6,940 bases of DNA, from positions 1 through 6,940 of the forward strand of contig CALZEK010000070.1 of the NCBI GenBank assembly GCA_945639745.1, in the 5' to 3' direction. The position numbers were made by a program, and so were the translations under genes. The notes beneath the pieces are model-generated. The model was given only the letters and a program-made list of their open reading frames with translations. It did no database searches and was not told where the DNA came from. This document shows, one piece after another, positions 1 to 6,608 of this stretch. Source of the DNA: an uncultured Bacillaceae bacterium. Lineage in GTDB: Bacteria; Bacillota; Bacilli; Bacillales; Amphibacillaceae. Position 1 is the stretch's first letter; every line of letters starts with the position of its first letter.

Positions 1-154
1 CTTCAAACAAACGCCAACAAAAGCTAATTATTTAGCACTCTTTAGAACTTATTTACAATTAGCTGATGTCTTAGGATTTTCAAGTGAGTCAATAATGAAA
101 GCTTATGATGAAAAAAATGAAGTTAATTTTGCAAGACAAGATCAAGGCTATTAA
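1..154 (+). CDS. Dimeric all-alpha dUTPase (dUTPase_2 family), C-terminal end only
   Basis: The reading frame is open from base 2 and ends at TAA 152-154, giving the last 50 residues of a protein whose start lies outside the window. The tail NYLALFRTYLQLADVLGF followed by AYDEKNEVNFARQDQGY matches the C-terminus of dimeric all-alpha dUTP pyrophosphatases, which typically end in a KN..N..RQ..GY signature that helps hold the nucleotide. The family hydrolyses dUTP to dUMP and pyrophosphate in the cytoplasm, keeping uracil out of DNA and feeding thymidylate synthesis. In several Bacillales, as I recall, such a gene sits upstream of the M42 peptidase gene, as here. Only 18 bases separate it from ysdC and no terminator lies between, so co-transcription is likely. 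The catalytic N-terminal EXXE motifs cannot be seen. The family call rests on the tail signature and gene context. Confidence 0.8.
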   Translation, partial: FKQTPTKANYLALFRTYLQLADVLGFSSESIMKAYDEKNEVNFARQDQGY

Positions 155-172
155 AAAAAAGGGGGATTTATA

Positions 173-1258
173 ATGACTAAATATGATGAAACAGTAACAA
201 TGTTAAAAGATTTAACAGATGCTAAGGGAATTGCAGGTCATGAAAAAGAAGCGCGTGAGGTAATGGAGAAATATATTAGCCCTTATGCAGATGAAGTTTA
301 TACTGACCATTTAGGCAGTTTAATCGCTAGTAAGAAAGGAAATTCAGAAGGTCCTAAGGTCATGGTAGCTGGACATTTAGATGAAGTTGGTTTTATGGTA
401 ACACGTATTGATTCAGATGGTTTTATTTACTTCCAAACAATTGGCGGCTGGTGGAACCAGGTGATGCTTGCTCAGCGTGTGACTATCATGTCAAATGATG
501 GCGATATTACGGGGATTATTGGGTCAAAACCACCACATATTTTATCAGCTGAAGCACGTAATAAGCCGGTTGATATTAAAGATATGTTTATCGATATTGG
601 CGCATCAAGTAAAGAAGAAGCAGAAAAGTTTGGTGTTAAACCGGGTGATTCGGTTGTTCCTTACTTTGAATTCACACAGATGAAAAATGAAAAGATGTTA
701 TTAGCTAAAGCTTTTGATAACCGAATTGGTTGTGCAATTGCAATTGACGTTTTAAAAGGACTTAAAGATGCTGATCACCCTAATACGGTTTATGGTGTTG
801 GAACAGTTCAAGAAGAAGTTGGTTTAAGAGGTGCACGCACATCAGCACATATGATAGAACCAGACATTGCATTCGGTGTAGATGTTGGTATCGCTGGAGA
901 TACTCCAGGTGTTTCTGATAAAGAAGCTGATAGTAAATTAGGTGATGGTCCACAAATCATTTTATATGATGCATCAATGGTCTCCCATAAAGGGCTTCGT
1001 GATTTAGTTGTTAAAACAGCTGAAGAAAATGAGATTCCATTCCAGTACTCATCAATGGCTGGTGGCGGAACAGATTCAGGTGCGATTCATTTAACGCATA
1101 ATGGTGTACCTGCTTTATCAATTACAATCGCAACACGTTATATTCATTCTAATGCAGCAATGTTACACCGTGATGATTTTGATAATGCTGTTAAATTAAT
1201 TATTGAAGTGATCAAGAACTTTGATAATGAACAATTAGAAGCAGTTCGTAAAGCATAG
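173..1258 (+). CDS. ysdC: M42-family metallo-aminopeptidase, YsdC-like
   Basis: Encodes 361 residues, the usual size for the family. M42 peptidases (glutamyl aminopeptidase, FrvX, TET type) are cytosolic dinuclear-metal exopeptidases that trim peptides and often form dodecameric tetrahedral shells. The expected ligand motifs occur in order: AGHLDE (His68, Asp70), FDNRIG (bridging Asp182), QEEVGLRGA (general base Glu214 and ligand Glu215), GVDVGIAGD (ligand Asp237) and TRYIHS (His325). The conserved stretches [13 protein letters not shown] (91-103) and MFIDIGASS (138-146) resemble Bacillus YsdC more than its paralogue YtoP. The ATG at 173 follows a purine-rich GGGGG site at 161-165. The gene lies 18 bases after the dUTPase gene and 10 bases before ysgA, consistent with one operon. 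No key residue is missing. Family assignment is secure, but the physiological peptide substrate is unknown. Confidence 0.93.
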   Translation: MTKYDETVTMLKDLTDAKGIAGHEKEAREVMEKYISPYADEVYTDHLGSLIASKKGNSEGPKVMVAGHLDEVGFMVTRIDSDGFIYFQTIGGWWNQVMLAQRVTIMSNDGDITGIIGSKPPHILSAEARNKPVDIKDMFIDIGASSKEEAEKFGVKPGDSVVPYFEFTQMKNEKMLLAKAFDNRIGCAIAIDVLKGLKDADHPNTVYGVGTVQEEVGLRGARTSAHMIEPDIAFGVDVGIAGDTPGVSDKEADSKLGDGPQIILYDASMVSHKGLRDLVVKTAEENEIPFQYSSMAGGGTDSGAIHLTHNGVPALSITIATRYIHSNAAMLHRDDFDNAVKLIIEVIKNFDNEQLEAVRKA

Positions 1259-1268
1259 GTTTGTATTT

Positions 1269-2018
1269 ATGATTACATCTGTTCAAAATTCAATGATAAA
1301 AAATATAAAAAAGTTGCATAAGAAAAAATACCGTGAGCAATCAAATCAATTTTTAGTAGAAGGACATCATTTAGTAAATGAAGCACATCTTAGTGATTTT
1401 ACGATTGATAAAATAATTCTACGCGAGGATGTTGATTTACCTGACTGGGTTGCAGAAGAAGATATCGTCAATGTTACGAGTGAAGTCTTCCAAACAATTA
1501 CTCAAACTGAAACCCCGCAAGGTATCGCAGCTGTTGTTAATAAATTTGAATTCGCACTTAATAAACCAGGTCACGTACTTTTATTAGATGCGATTCAAGA
1601 TCCAGGTAACTTAGGAACAATGATTCGTACTGCTGAAGCAGCAGGCTTCACACGTGTTGTTTTAGGTAAAGGCACAGTTGATCCTTATAATGATAAAGTA
1701 TTAAGATCAACACAAGGGTCTATATTTTATATGCCAATCCTTCAAACAGATTTAAGTGATGAAATAAGTAAACTTAAGGCTAATGAGTATGAAGTTTGGG
1801 CAGCAACTTTAGAAGATTCTGTTGTTTATCATAAAGAAGAGGTTAAATCTTTAGTAGCACTCATTATTGGTAATGAAGGAGCAGGGATTTCAGAAGAAAT
1901 TGTTTCCCAAGCTGATAAAAACATAAAGATCCCAATCTATGGACAAACAGAATCTTTAAATGCAGGTATTGCTTCAGGTATATTAATGTATTATTTACAG
2001 ACTTCATTTGCAAGATAA
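1269..2018 (+). CDS. ysgA: SpoU/TrmH-family RNA 2'-O-ribose methyltransferase, YsgA-like
   Basis: Encodes 249 residues with the two-part SpoU layout. An N-terminal RNA substrate-binding domain (about 1-95, with FLVEGHHLVNEA and QTETPQGIAAVV) is followed by a SPOUT knotted methyltransferase domain. Motif 1 is DAIQDPGNLGTMIRTAEAAG (107-126, with Arg120), motif 2 is LIIGNEGAGIS (198-208) and motif 3 is IPIYGQTESLNAGIASGIL (221-239). These form the AdoMet-binding trefoil knot. The family transfers methyl groups from S-adenosylmethionine to ribose 2'-OH in rRNA or tRNA; the exact nucleotide target of this branch cannot be read from sequence. The start is 10 bases after the ysdC stop. Its ribosome site is weak (TAGGT at 1256-1260, overlapping that stop codon), which suggests translational coupling. 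The last codons contain the -35 of the pheS promoter. Confidence 0.92.
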   Translation: MITSVQNSMIKNIKKLHKKKYREQSNQFLVEGHHLVNEAHLSDFTIDKIILREDVDLPDWVAEEDIVNVTSEVFQTITQTETPQGIAAVVNKFEFALNKPGHVLLLDAIQDPGNLGTMIRTAEAAGFTRVVLGKGTVDPYNDKVLRSTQGSIFYMPILQTDLSDEISKLKANEYEVWAATLEDSVVYHKEEVKSLVALIIGNEGAGISEEIVSQADKNIKIPIYGQTESLNAGIASGILMYYLQTSFAR

Positions 2019-2036
2019 GCATATTTTGCATATAAT
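2008..2036 (+). promoter_or_regulatory. Sigma-A type promoter of the pheST leader
   Basis: A -35 element TTGCAA (2008-2013) and a perfect -10 TATAAT (2031-2036) are separated by 17 bases, the optimal spacing. Transcription would start near 2043, just upstream of the first T-box helix, which supports the assignment. The -35 lies inside the last codons of ysgA, so the pheS promoter and the end of the methyltransferase gene overlap. Confidence 0.82.
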
Positions 2037-2042
2037 AGTAAC

Positions 2043-2319
2043 AGTTGAATAAAGAAGCGATGACAAGAGCCAAGTAATTAATTCAATTTGTAACAGGAAT
2101 GAATCTATAACTGAGAGGATTCTTACAAATTTAATTACCCTTCACTCTTAGAGTAGTTATGGGGACCTTTTGAATTTTGTTAGACATCCAAAATTCTTTA
2201 GTAAACATAACCGGAAGAAAATCCGTTAAACACACTTTGAGTTGGATGTATATGATTACATCAACAAGGGTGGTACCGCGAAGATGAGCCTCGTCCCTTT
2301 TATAGGGATAGGCTTTTTT
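2043..2319 (+). promoter_or_regulatory. T-box riboswitch leader, tRNA-Phe specific
   Basis: The canonical T-box AAGGGTGGTACCGCG is at 2266-2280, followed by a terminator and pheS. Stem I can be drawn by eye. Its helices are AAGAG 2065-2069 with CTCTT 2145-2149, GTAATTAA 2074-2081 with TTAATTAC 2131-2138, ATTTGTAA 2086-2093 with TTACAAAT 2123-2130, and apical GAATC 2101-2105 with GATTC 2118-2122. The internal loop on the 3' side carries TTC at 2141-2143 followed by A, the expected specifier for tRNA-Phe (anticodon GAA). A second hairpin pairs 2172-2179 with 2189-2196. A stem III pairs 2241-2250 with 2257-2265 directly before the T-box. TGGT (2271-2274) can pair with an ACCA acceptor end. AAGGG (2266-2270) pairs with CCCTT (2295-2299) to form the antiterminator. 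Uncharged tRNA-Phe should favour read-through into pheS. The start point is inferred from the promoter. Confidence 0.96.
2287..2319 (+). terminator. T-box attenuator (intrinsic terminator)
   Basis: AGCCT (2287-2291) pairs with AGGCT (2310-2314), and TCCCT (2294-2298) pairs with AGGGA (2304-2308) across a small internal loop. A run of T follows at 2314-2319. The CCCTT on its 5' arm is the partner of the T-box AAGGG, so terminator and antiterminator are mutually exclusive. Confidence 0.92.
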
Positions 2320-2359
2320 ATTTTGTTTAAAATATTTATTAACCTTAGGAGGTAAAAAT

Positions 2360-3391
2360 ATGCAAGAACAATTAAAGCAATTAAAAAATGAAGCAATTGA
2401 AAAGATTAATGTAACTGATTCATTAGATCAATTACAAGAGATTCAAGTAGAGTATATTGGTCGTAAAGGTTCAATTACAACGGTATTAAGAGGAATGGGT
2501 AAGTTATCAGCTGAGGAACGTCCAATTGTTGGACAACTTGCCAATGAGGTAAGAGAGGCAATTCAAAATGAACTATCAACAAAAAAAGAACATTTAGAAA
2601 AAATTGAGTTAGATAAAAAATTAGCTGAAGAAACGATAGATGTTACTTTACCAGGAAGGAAAGTAACGGTAGGACATCCGCATATTTTAACATCAGTTAT
2701 TGAAGAAATAGAAGATTTATTTATTGGTTTAGGGTATGAAATCAAGGAAGGACCAGAAGTAGAAACTGATTATTATAATTTTGAAGCGTTAAATTTACCA
2801 AAAGGACATCCAGCACGTGAAATGCAAGATTCATTTTATATTACGAATGAACTTTTATTAAGAACACACACATCACCTGTTCAAGCGCGTACGATGCGTG
2901 CATTAGATAATGAGCCGATTCGTATGATTTGTCCGGGTAAGGTTTATCGTCGGGATAGTGACGATGCGACGCATTCTCATCAGTTTACACAAATAGAAGG
3001 TTTATATGTCGATAAAAATGTGCGTATGAGTGATTTAAAAGGAACACTTGATGTGTTTGCTAAAAAAATGTTTGGTGAAGATAGAGAGATTCGTTTACGT
3101 CCAAGTTTCTTCCCCTTTACTGAACCGTCAGCAGAGATGGATATCTCATGTAAAACTTGTGGTGGAAAAGGTTGTTCTGTCTGTAAACATTCAGGATGGA
3201 TCGAAATATTGGGTAGTGGTATGATTCACCCACGTGTTCTTGAAATGGCTGGATATGATCCAGAAGTCTATAGTGGATTTGCTTTTGGTATGGGACCCGA
3301 CCGCATTGCAATGTTAAAATATGGCATTGATGACATTCGTCGTTTTTATGCAAATGATGTACGCTTTTTAAAACAATTTGACGAAGCATAA
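2360..3391 (+). CDS. pheS: Phenylalanine--tRNA ligase alpha subunit
   Basis: Encodes 343 residues, essentially the length of the Bacillus protein. It is the catalytic subunit of the cytosolic alpha2-beta2 class IIc synthetase that activates phenylalanine with ATP and loads it onto tRNA-Phe. An N-terminal coiled-coil tRNA-binding arm spans about 1-90. The class II core follows with [20 protein letters not shown] (125-144), motif 2 around [19 protein letters not shown] (191-209) and motif 3 around [17 protein letters not shown] (306-322). The small residue lining the phenylalanine pocket is the wild-type Ala308 within GFAFG. A cysteine cluster C264-x2-C267, C272-x2-C275 is the zinc-ribbon-like insert common in Gram-positive PheS. 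ATG 2360 has a near-ideal site TTAGGAGGT (2345-2353). Expression is controlled by the T-box leader upstream. pheT begins 14 bases after its stop. Confidence 0.98.
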   Translation: MQEQLKQLKNEAIEKINVTDSLDQLQEIQVEYIGRKGSITTVLRGMGKLSAEERPIVGQLANEVREAIQNELSTKKEHLEKIELDKKLAEETIDVTLPGRKVTVGHPHILTSVIEEIEDLFIGLGYEIKEGPEVETDYYNFEALNLPKGHPAREMQDSFYITNELLLRTHTSPVQARTMRALDNEPIRMICPGKVYRRDSDDATHSHQFTQIEGLYVDKNVRMSDLKGTLDVFAKKMFGEDREIRLRPSFFPFTEPSAEMDISCKTCGGKGCSVCKHSGWIEILGSGMIHPRVLEMAGYDPEVYSGFAFGMGPDRIAMLKYGIDDIRRFYANDVRFLKQFDEA

Positions 3392-3405
3392 AAGGAGGAA
3401 ATTTA

Positions 3406-5838
3406 ATGTTAGTATCATTAAAATGGTTAACAGATTATGTTGATTATGGTAATAAAACAGTCGATGAGATGAGTGCATTATTAACTAAATTAGGTCTTGA
3501 AGTTGATGGTGTTGAATATATAGCAAAAGAGAAAAGTGAAAATATTGTAGTAGGTTATGTTAAAGAGTGTGAGCAACATCCAAATGCAGATAAATTGAGT
3601 CTATGTCAAGTAGACGTTGGTGAAGAAGCGGATTTACAAATTATTTGTGGTGCAGCAAATATTGCCCAAGGTCAAAAAGTTGTTGTTGCAAAACCAGGTG
3701 CAGTATTACCAGGTAATTTCAAAATTAAAAAAGTTAAATTACGCGGTATTGAATCAAATGGAATGATTTGTTCATTACAAGAACTAAGTGTCGATGAAAA
3801 ATTTGTCGCACCTCAGTTTGTAGAAGGAATTGTTGTTTTACCTGAAGATACAGAAGTAGGTTCATCAGTTGATGAATTACTTAATTTAGATGATGTCGTT
3901 TTAGATATTGATTTAACACCTAACCGTGCAGATGCACTAAACATGTTAGGAGTAGCTTACGATGTATCGACAAGTGTTGATTCACCTGTGAAGTATCCAG
4001 AGATTAATTTAAATCGCACAGAAGAATCAGCAAAAGACTATATTAATGTATCAGTAGCAGAGGAGTCACTTGCACCTTATTATGGGGCAATGATTATTAA
4101 AAATGTTACAGTAGGACCGTCGCCTATTTGGATGCAAAATCGTCTACTTGCTGCCGGCATTCGTCCAATTAACAACGTTGTTGATATTACAAACTATGTA
4201 TTAATTGAATATGGCCAGCCTCTTCATGCGTTTGATTATGATTTAATTGGATCTAAAGAAATTGTTGTAAGACGCGCAGAAAATGGTGAAGTCATTAAAA
4301 CATTAGACGGTAAAGAGCGTACGATGAATGAAGATCATATGCTTATTACTAATGGTAAAGTACCTTTAGCAATTGCTGGCGTTATGGGTGGAGCAGATTC
4401 TGAGGTAACTGACGAAACGAAGACAATATTACTAGAAGCTGCTTATTTTGATCGTAATGTAGTCAGAAAAGCAGTTAACCATACTGGCTTACGAAGTGAA
4501 GCAAGTAGTCGGTTTGAAAAGGGAATAGATCCTAATCGTGTCCAAGCAGCGGGAGATCGAGCCGCAGCTTTACTAAGTGAATATGCAAATGGAGAAGTAT
4601 TGAAAGATACTGTTACATTTGATAAGTTAGATCGAACTGAAGCAGAAATACTCTTAAATACTGAAAAATTAAACAGTCGTTTAGGTACTGAAATAAGTAA
4701 TGAAGAGATCGGATCAATTTTAACAAAATTAGGATTCTCTTATGAAGCATCAAATGATGACTTTACTGTAAATATACCTACACGTCGTTTAGATGTCCTT
4801 ATCTTTGAAGATATGGTGGAAGAAATCGCTCGTATATATGGATATGATAAGATACCATATACATTACCAGCAAATGCATCAAAACCAGGTCGTTTGTCAA
4901 ATGCACAGTTATTAAAACGCCGGATCAAAAACTATTTAGAAAGTGTTGGTCTGACAGAGACAATTACCTATTCATTAGTTAGCAAAAAACAAACAGAAAC
5001 TTTATTAAGTCCTGACATTTCATCTGGTGATTATATTCCAGTTCCACTTGCAATGCCGATGAGTGAAGACCATAAATATTTAAGATTAAGTCATTTACCA
5101 GAATTGATTAATCGTTTAACGCATAATGTCGCACGTAAACAAGCTGATGTTGCGCTTTATGAAGCAGGATCAATCTTTTTAAATAAAGAAACAGAAATTC
5201 ATACTCAACCTGAAGAGCAGGCACGTATTTCTGGTGCTTTAACAGGGATGTGGGTAAATCAAAAATGGCAAGCTGAACAAAAAGAAGTTGATTTCTATTT
5301 AGTCAAAGGGCTAATAGAAGGTTTAGCTGACTACTTATCGATAAACATTGAATTTAAACAAGCTGTTATTGATGATATGCATCCAGGTCGTGCTGCAAGC
5401 TTGCATATAAATGGTGATTTAATTGGTTTTATGGGTCAAATTCATCCGAGCTTAGCCAAAGAAAAAGATTTAAAAGAAACGTTTGTCTTTGATTTAAATT
5501 TAGCATACCTACTAGAAGTTGAACGCCCTGAATTAATTTACACAGCAATACCTAAATATCCGTCTATTTTACGTGATATTGCGATTATTGTAGACAAATC
5601 TGTCAATGCAGGTGATGTTCAAGCAACAATTAAAGAAGTTGGCCAACCATTAGTTAAACAAGTTGAAGCATTTGATGTCTATACAGGTGAAGGCTTAGAA
5701 GCAAATGAAAAATCAATTGCCTTTAACTTACATTATCAAGATCCTGAAAAGACTTTAACTGATGAAGAAGTCGATGCTTCATTTGAAAAAGTAGTAGAAG
5801 CAGTAAAAACAAAGCATAATGCTAAGGTAAGAAATTAA
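3406..5838 (+). CDS. pheT: Phenylalanine--tRNA ligase beta subunit
   Basis: Encodes 810 residues, full length for bacterial PheT. The beta subunit completes the heterotetramer, binds tRNA and hydrolyses mischarged Tyr-tRNA-Phe. Visible domains in order are an OB-fold tRNA-binding (EMAP-like) domain at about 40-150 with ECEQHPNADKLSLCQVDVG, and the B3/B4 editing domain at about 210-385 with GIRPINNVVDITNYVLIEYG and LRSEASSRFEKGID. A B5 domain follows at about 405-485, ending EEIARIYGYDKIP, then a catalytically inactive class II-like core. The last domain is a C-terminal ferredoxin-fold anticodon-binding (FDX-ACB) domain from about 716, starting at IPKYPSILRDIAIIV. The site AAAGGAGG (3391-3398) precedes ATG 3406 and immediately follows the pheS stop, consistent with balanced synthesis of both subunits from one T-box-controlled message. 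No truncation or odd residue was noticed. A strong terminator follows. Confidence 0.98.
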   Translation: MLVSLKWLTDYVDYGNKTVDEMSALLTKLGLEVDGVEYIAKEKSENIVVGYVKECEQHPNADKLSLCQVDVGEEADLQIICGAANIAQGQKVVVAKPGAVLPGNFKIKKVKLRGIESNGMICSLQELSVDEKFVAPQFVEGIVVLPEDTEVGSSVDELLNLDDVVLDIDLTPNRADALNMLGVAYDVSTSVDSPVKYPEINLNRTEESAKDYINVSVAEESLAPYYGAMIIKNVTVGPSPIWMQNRLLAAGIRPINNVVDITNYVLIEYGQPLHAFDYDLIGSKEIVVRRAENGEVIKTLDGKERTMNEDHMLITNGKVPLAIAGVMGGADSEVTDETKTILLEAAYFDRNVVRKAVNHTGLRSEASSRFEKGIDPNRVQAAGDRAAALLSEYANGEVLKDTVTFDKLDRTEAEILLNTEKLNSRLGTEISNEEIGSILTKLGFSYEASNDDFTVNIPTRRLDVLIFEDMVEEIARIYGYDKIPYTLPANASKPGRLSNAQLLKRRIKNYLESVGLTETITYSLVSKKQTETLLSPDISSGDYIPVPLAMPMSEDHKYLRLSHLPELINRLTHNVARKQADVALYEAGSIFLNKETEIHTQPEEQARISGALTGMWVNQKWQAEQKEVDFYLVKGLIEGLADYLSINIEFKQAVIDDMHPGRAASLHINGDLIGFMGQIHPSLAKEKDLKETFVFDLNLAYLLEVERPELIYTAIPKYPSILRDIAIIVDKSVNAGDVQATIKEVGQPLVKQVEAFDVYTGEGLEANEKSIAFNLHYQDPEKTLTDEEVDASFEKVVEAVKTKHNAKVRN

Positions 5839-5844
5839 ATGATA

Positions 5845-5887
5845 AAAATAAGGTAACTAAATCAAAAAGATTTAGTTACCTTATTTT
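5845..5887 (+). terminator. Rho-independent terminator of the pheST operon
   Basis: A perfect 19-bp inverted repeat (5845-5863 with 5869-5887) surrounds an AAAAA loop at 5864-5868. The outer part is A-rich on the left and T-rich on the right, giving TTATTTTAATT after the GGTAAC core. It begins seven bases after the pheT stop. The A/T symmetry would also let it stop transcripts arriving on the - strand. Confidence 0.9.
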
Positions 5888-5901
5888 AATTAATAAATCT
5901 T

Positions 5902-5930
5902 TTGGCAAATTGAGTAAAATTAAGTAGAAT
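5902..5930 (+). promoter_or_regulatory. Putative sigma-A promoter for the small gene
   Basis: TTGGCA (5902-5907) and TAGAAT (5925-5930) are spaced by 17 bases, directly after the pheT terminator and 23 bases before the small gene's ATG. Five of six bases match consensus in each box. Transcription would start near 5937, just ahead of the ribosome binding site. Confidence 0.68.
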
Positions 5931-5953
5931 GAAAATAAAAGGAAGGTGTTAGA

Positions 5954-6103
5954 ATGAAGTTTATTTCATTTACTGCGATGACAAATAAAGGATTAGATAC
6001 AAAAGTTAATAATTTCTTGAGTACTCTGTCAGAAGAGGATGTCATTGATATAAAATATGCAGCTAGTTTTGGGAGCGTTTATGTCGCAATTATATACCGC
6101 TAA
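5954..6103 (+). CDS. Small protein of 49 residues, possibly Cse60/DUF2758-like
   Basis: A short frame runs from ATG 5954 to TAA 6101-6103. It has a good ribosome site (GGAAGGTG, 5941-5948) at normal spacing, its own candidate promoter, and terminators on either side, so it looks like an independent gene. The product begins MKFISFTAMTNKGLDTKVNN, continues with an acidic LSEEDVIDIKYA segment (about 25-36) and ends in a hydrophobic strand YVAIIYR. It has no signal peptide or membrane segment. The pattern of a helix containing VN.FL, then V.DIKY.A, then a final strand ending IIYR resembles the small Cse60/DUF2758-type proteins of Firmicutes, which have no known biochemical role. That resemblance is from memory and weak. 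A compact alpha/beta fold is inferred. Function is unknown. Confidence 0.75.
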   Translation: MKFISFTAMTNKGLDTKVNNFLSTLSEEDVIDIKYAASFGSVYVAIIYR

Positions 6104-6116
6104 AATAAGTATAAAC

Positions 6117-6147
6117 CATAAGAAAACACCTCTAAAAATTAGAGGTG
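6117..6147 (-). terminator. Terminator of the gpx-regulator pair (convergent junction)
   Basis: CACCTCTAA (6127-6135) and TTAGAGGTG (6139-6147) form a 9-bp stem with a 3-base loop. Read on the - strand, the hairpin is followed by TTTTCTTAT, a proper U-rich tail, and it begins 14 bases after the regulator's stop codon. On the + strand the tail is only CTTATATATA, so termination of the small gene here would be weaker. Confidence 0.8.
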
Positions 6148-6161
6148 CTTATATATAGGTT

Positions 6162-6608
6162 TTAAATGTTAGAAGTTTCTCTATTTTTTAACTTTTGTTT
6201 TAGATCGTTTAATCGGATCATAAGTTCTTCATACTCAGTCAAGCTAATATTACAACCGTCAATTTCTTTTAATACTTTTTGTGTAATGTTGCTTTTTTCA
6301 GTATGAGCTTTTTTTTCAAGTAAAATATATACTTTACGCTCATCCTCTTTAGAACGTTCTTTACGCAACCAGCCATTATTTTGCATACGGTTAATCATAG
6401 GAGTAAGTGTCCCTGTACCGAGATTGACTTGATCGCCTAACTCTTTCATCGTGATCTTGTCACGCTCCCATAATGTTAATAAAACTAAGTATTGAGGATA
6501 AGTTAAACTAAAGGGTTTTAGAACGTTTTTATATAGTTTCGTAAACTCAGCTGACGTTTCATAAACAGCAAAACAAAGTTGTTTATCAAGCGTAAGAAAA
6601 TCATTCAT
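6162..6608 (-). CDS. MarR-family redox-sensing regulator, OhrR/MgrA/SarZ type
   Basis: A cytoplasmic DNA-binding regulator of 148 residues if started at ATG 6608; GTG 6611 would add one. The ATG shares its A with the TGA stop of the upstream peroxidase gene (TGATG), so I prefer it; GGAAGAG lies about 10 bases upstream. The N-terminus holds DKQLCFAVYETS, with Cys12 matching the reactive cysteine of OhrR, MgrA and SarZ. Two tyrosines in LYKNVL and LTYPQY match residues that hydrogen-bond the oxidised cysteine in Bacillus OhrR. A winged helix-turn-helix follows: MKELGDQVNLGTGTLTPMIN is the recognition region and RSKEDERKVYI the wing. A second cysteine at 119 (DGCNISLTE) is unusual for the one-Cys branch. 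The family represses peroxide-defence genes until oxidised or thiolated. Placement behind a glutathione peroxidase suggests control of that operon and itself. The exact paralogue is uncertain. Confidence 0.9.
   Translation of the reverse strand: MNDFLTLDKQLCFAVYETSAEFTKLYKNVLKPFSLTYPQYLVLLTLWERDKITMKELGDQVNLGTGTLTPMINRMQNNGWLRKERSKEDERKVYILLEKKAHTEKSNITQKVLKEIDGCNISLTEYEELMIRLNDLKQKLKNRETSNI

Noticed and set aside
495..683. 62-residue + strand frame inside ysdC
   Set aside because: It is out of frame within a highly conserved peptidase and has no ribosome site or family resemblance.
1864..2073. Open frame on the - strand across the end of ysgA and the pheS promoter
   Set aside because: It is antisense to the conserved methyltransferase motif 3 and the promoter, has no convincing ribosome site, and encodes no recognisable protein.
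2082..2085. A second TTCA in the T-box stem I, identical to the specifier plus its following A
   Set aside because: It lies on the 5' strand as a bulge between two helices; specifiers sit on the 3' side of the stem I internal loop, where 2141-2143 fits. Chance in AT-rich sequence is likely.
3117..3389. 90-residue open frame on the - strand inside pheS
   Set aside because: It is a shadow of the conserved PheS motif 3 region, with composition typical of an antisense frame and no promoter or ribosome site noticed.
6127..6147. Inverted repeat near the regulator as an operator site
   Set aside because: It lies downstream of the regulator's stop codon and has a U-rich tail on the - strand, so a terminator explains it better.
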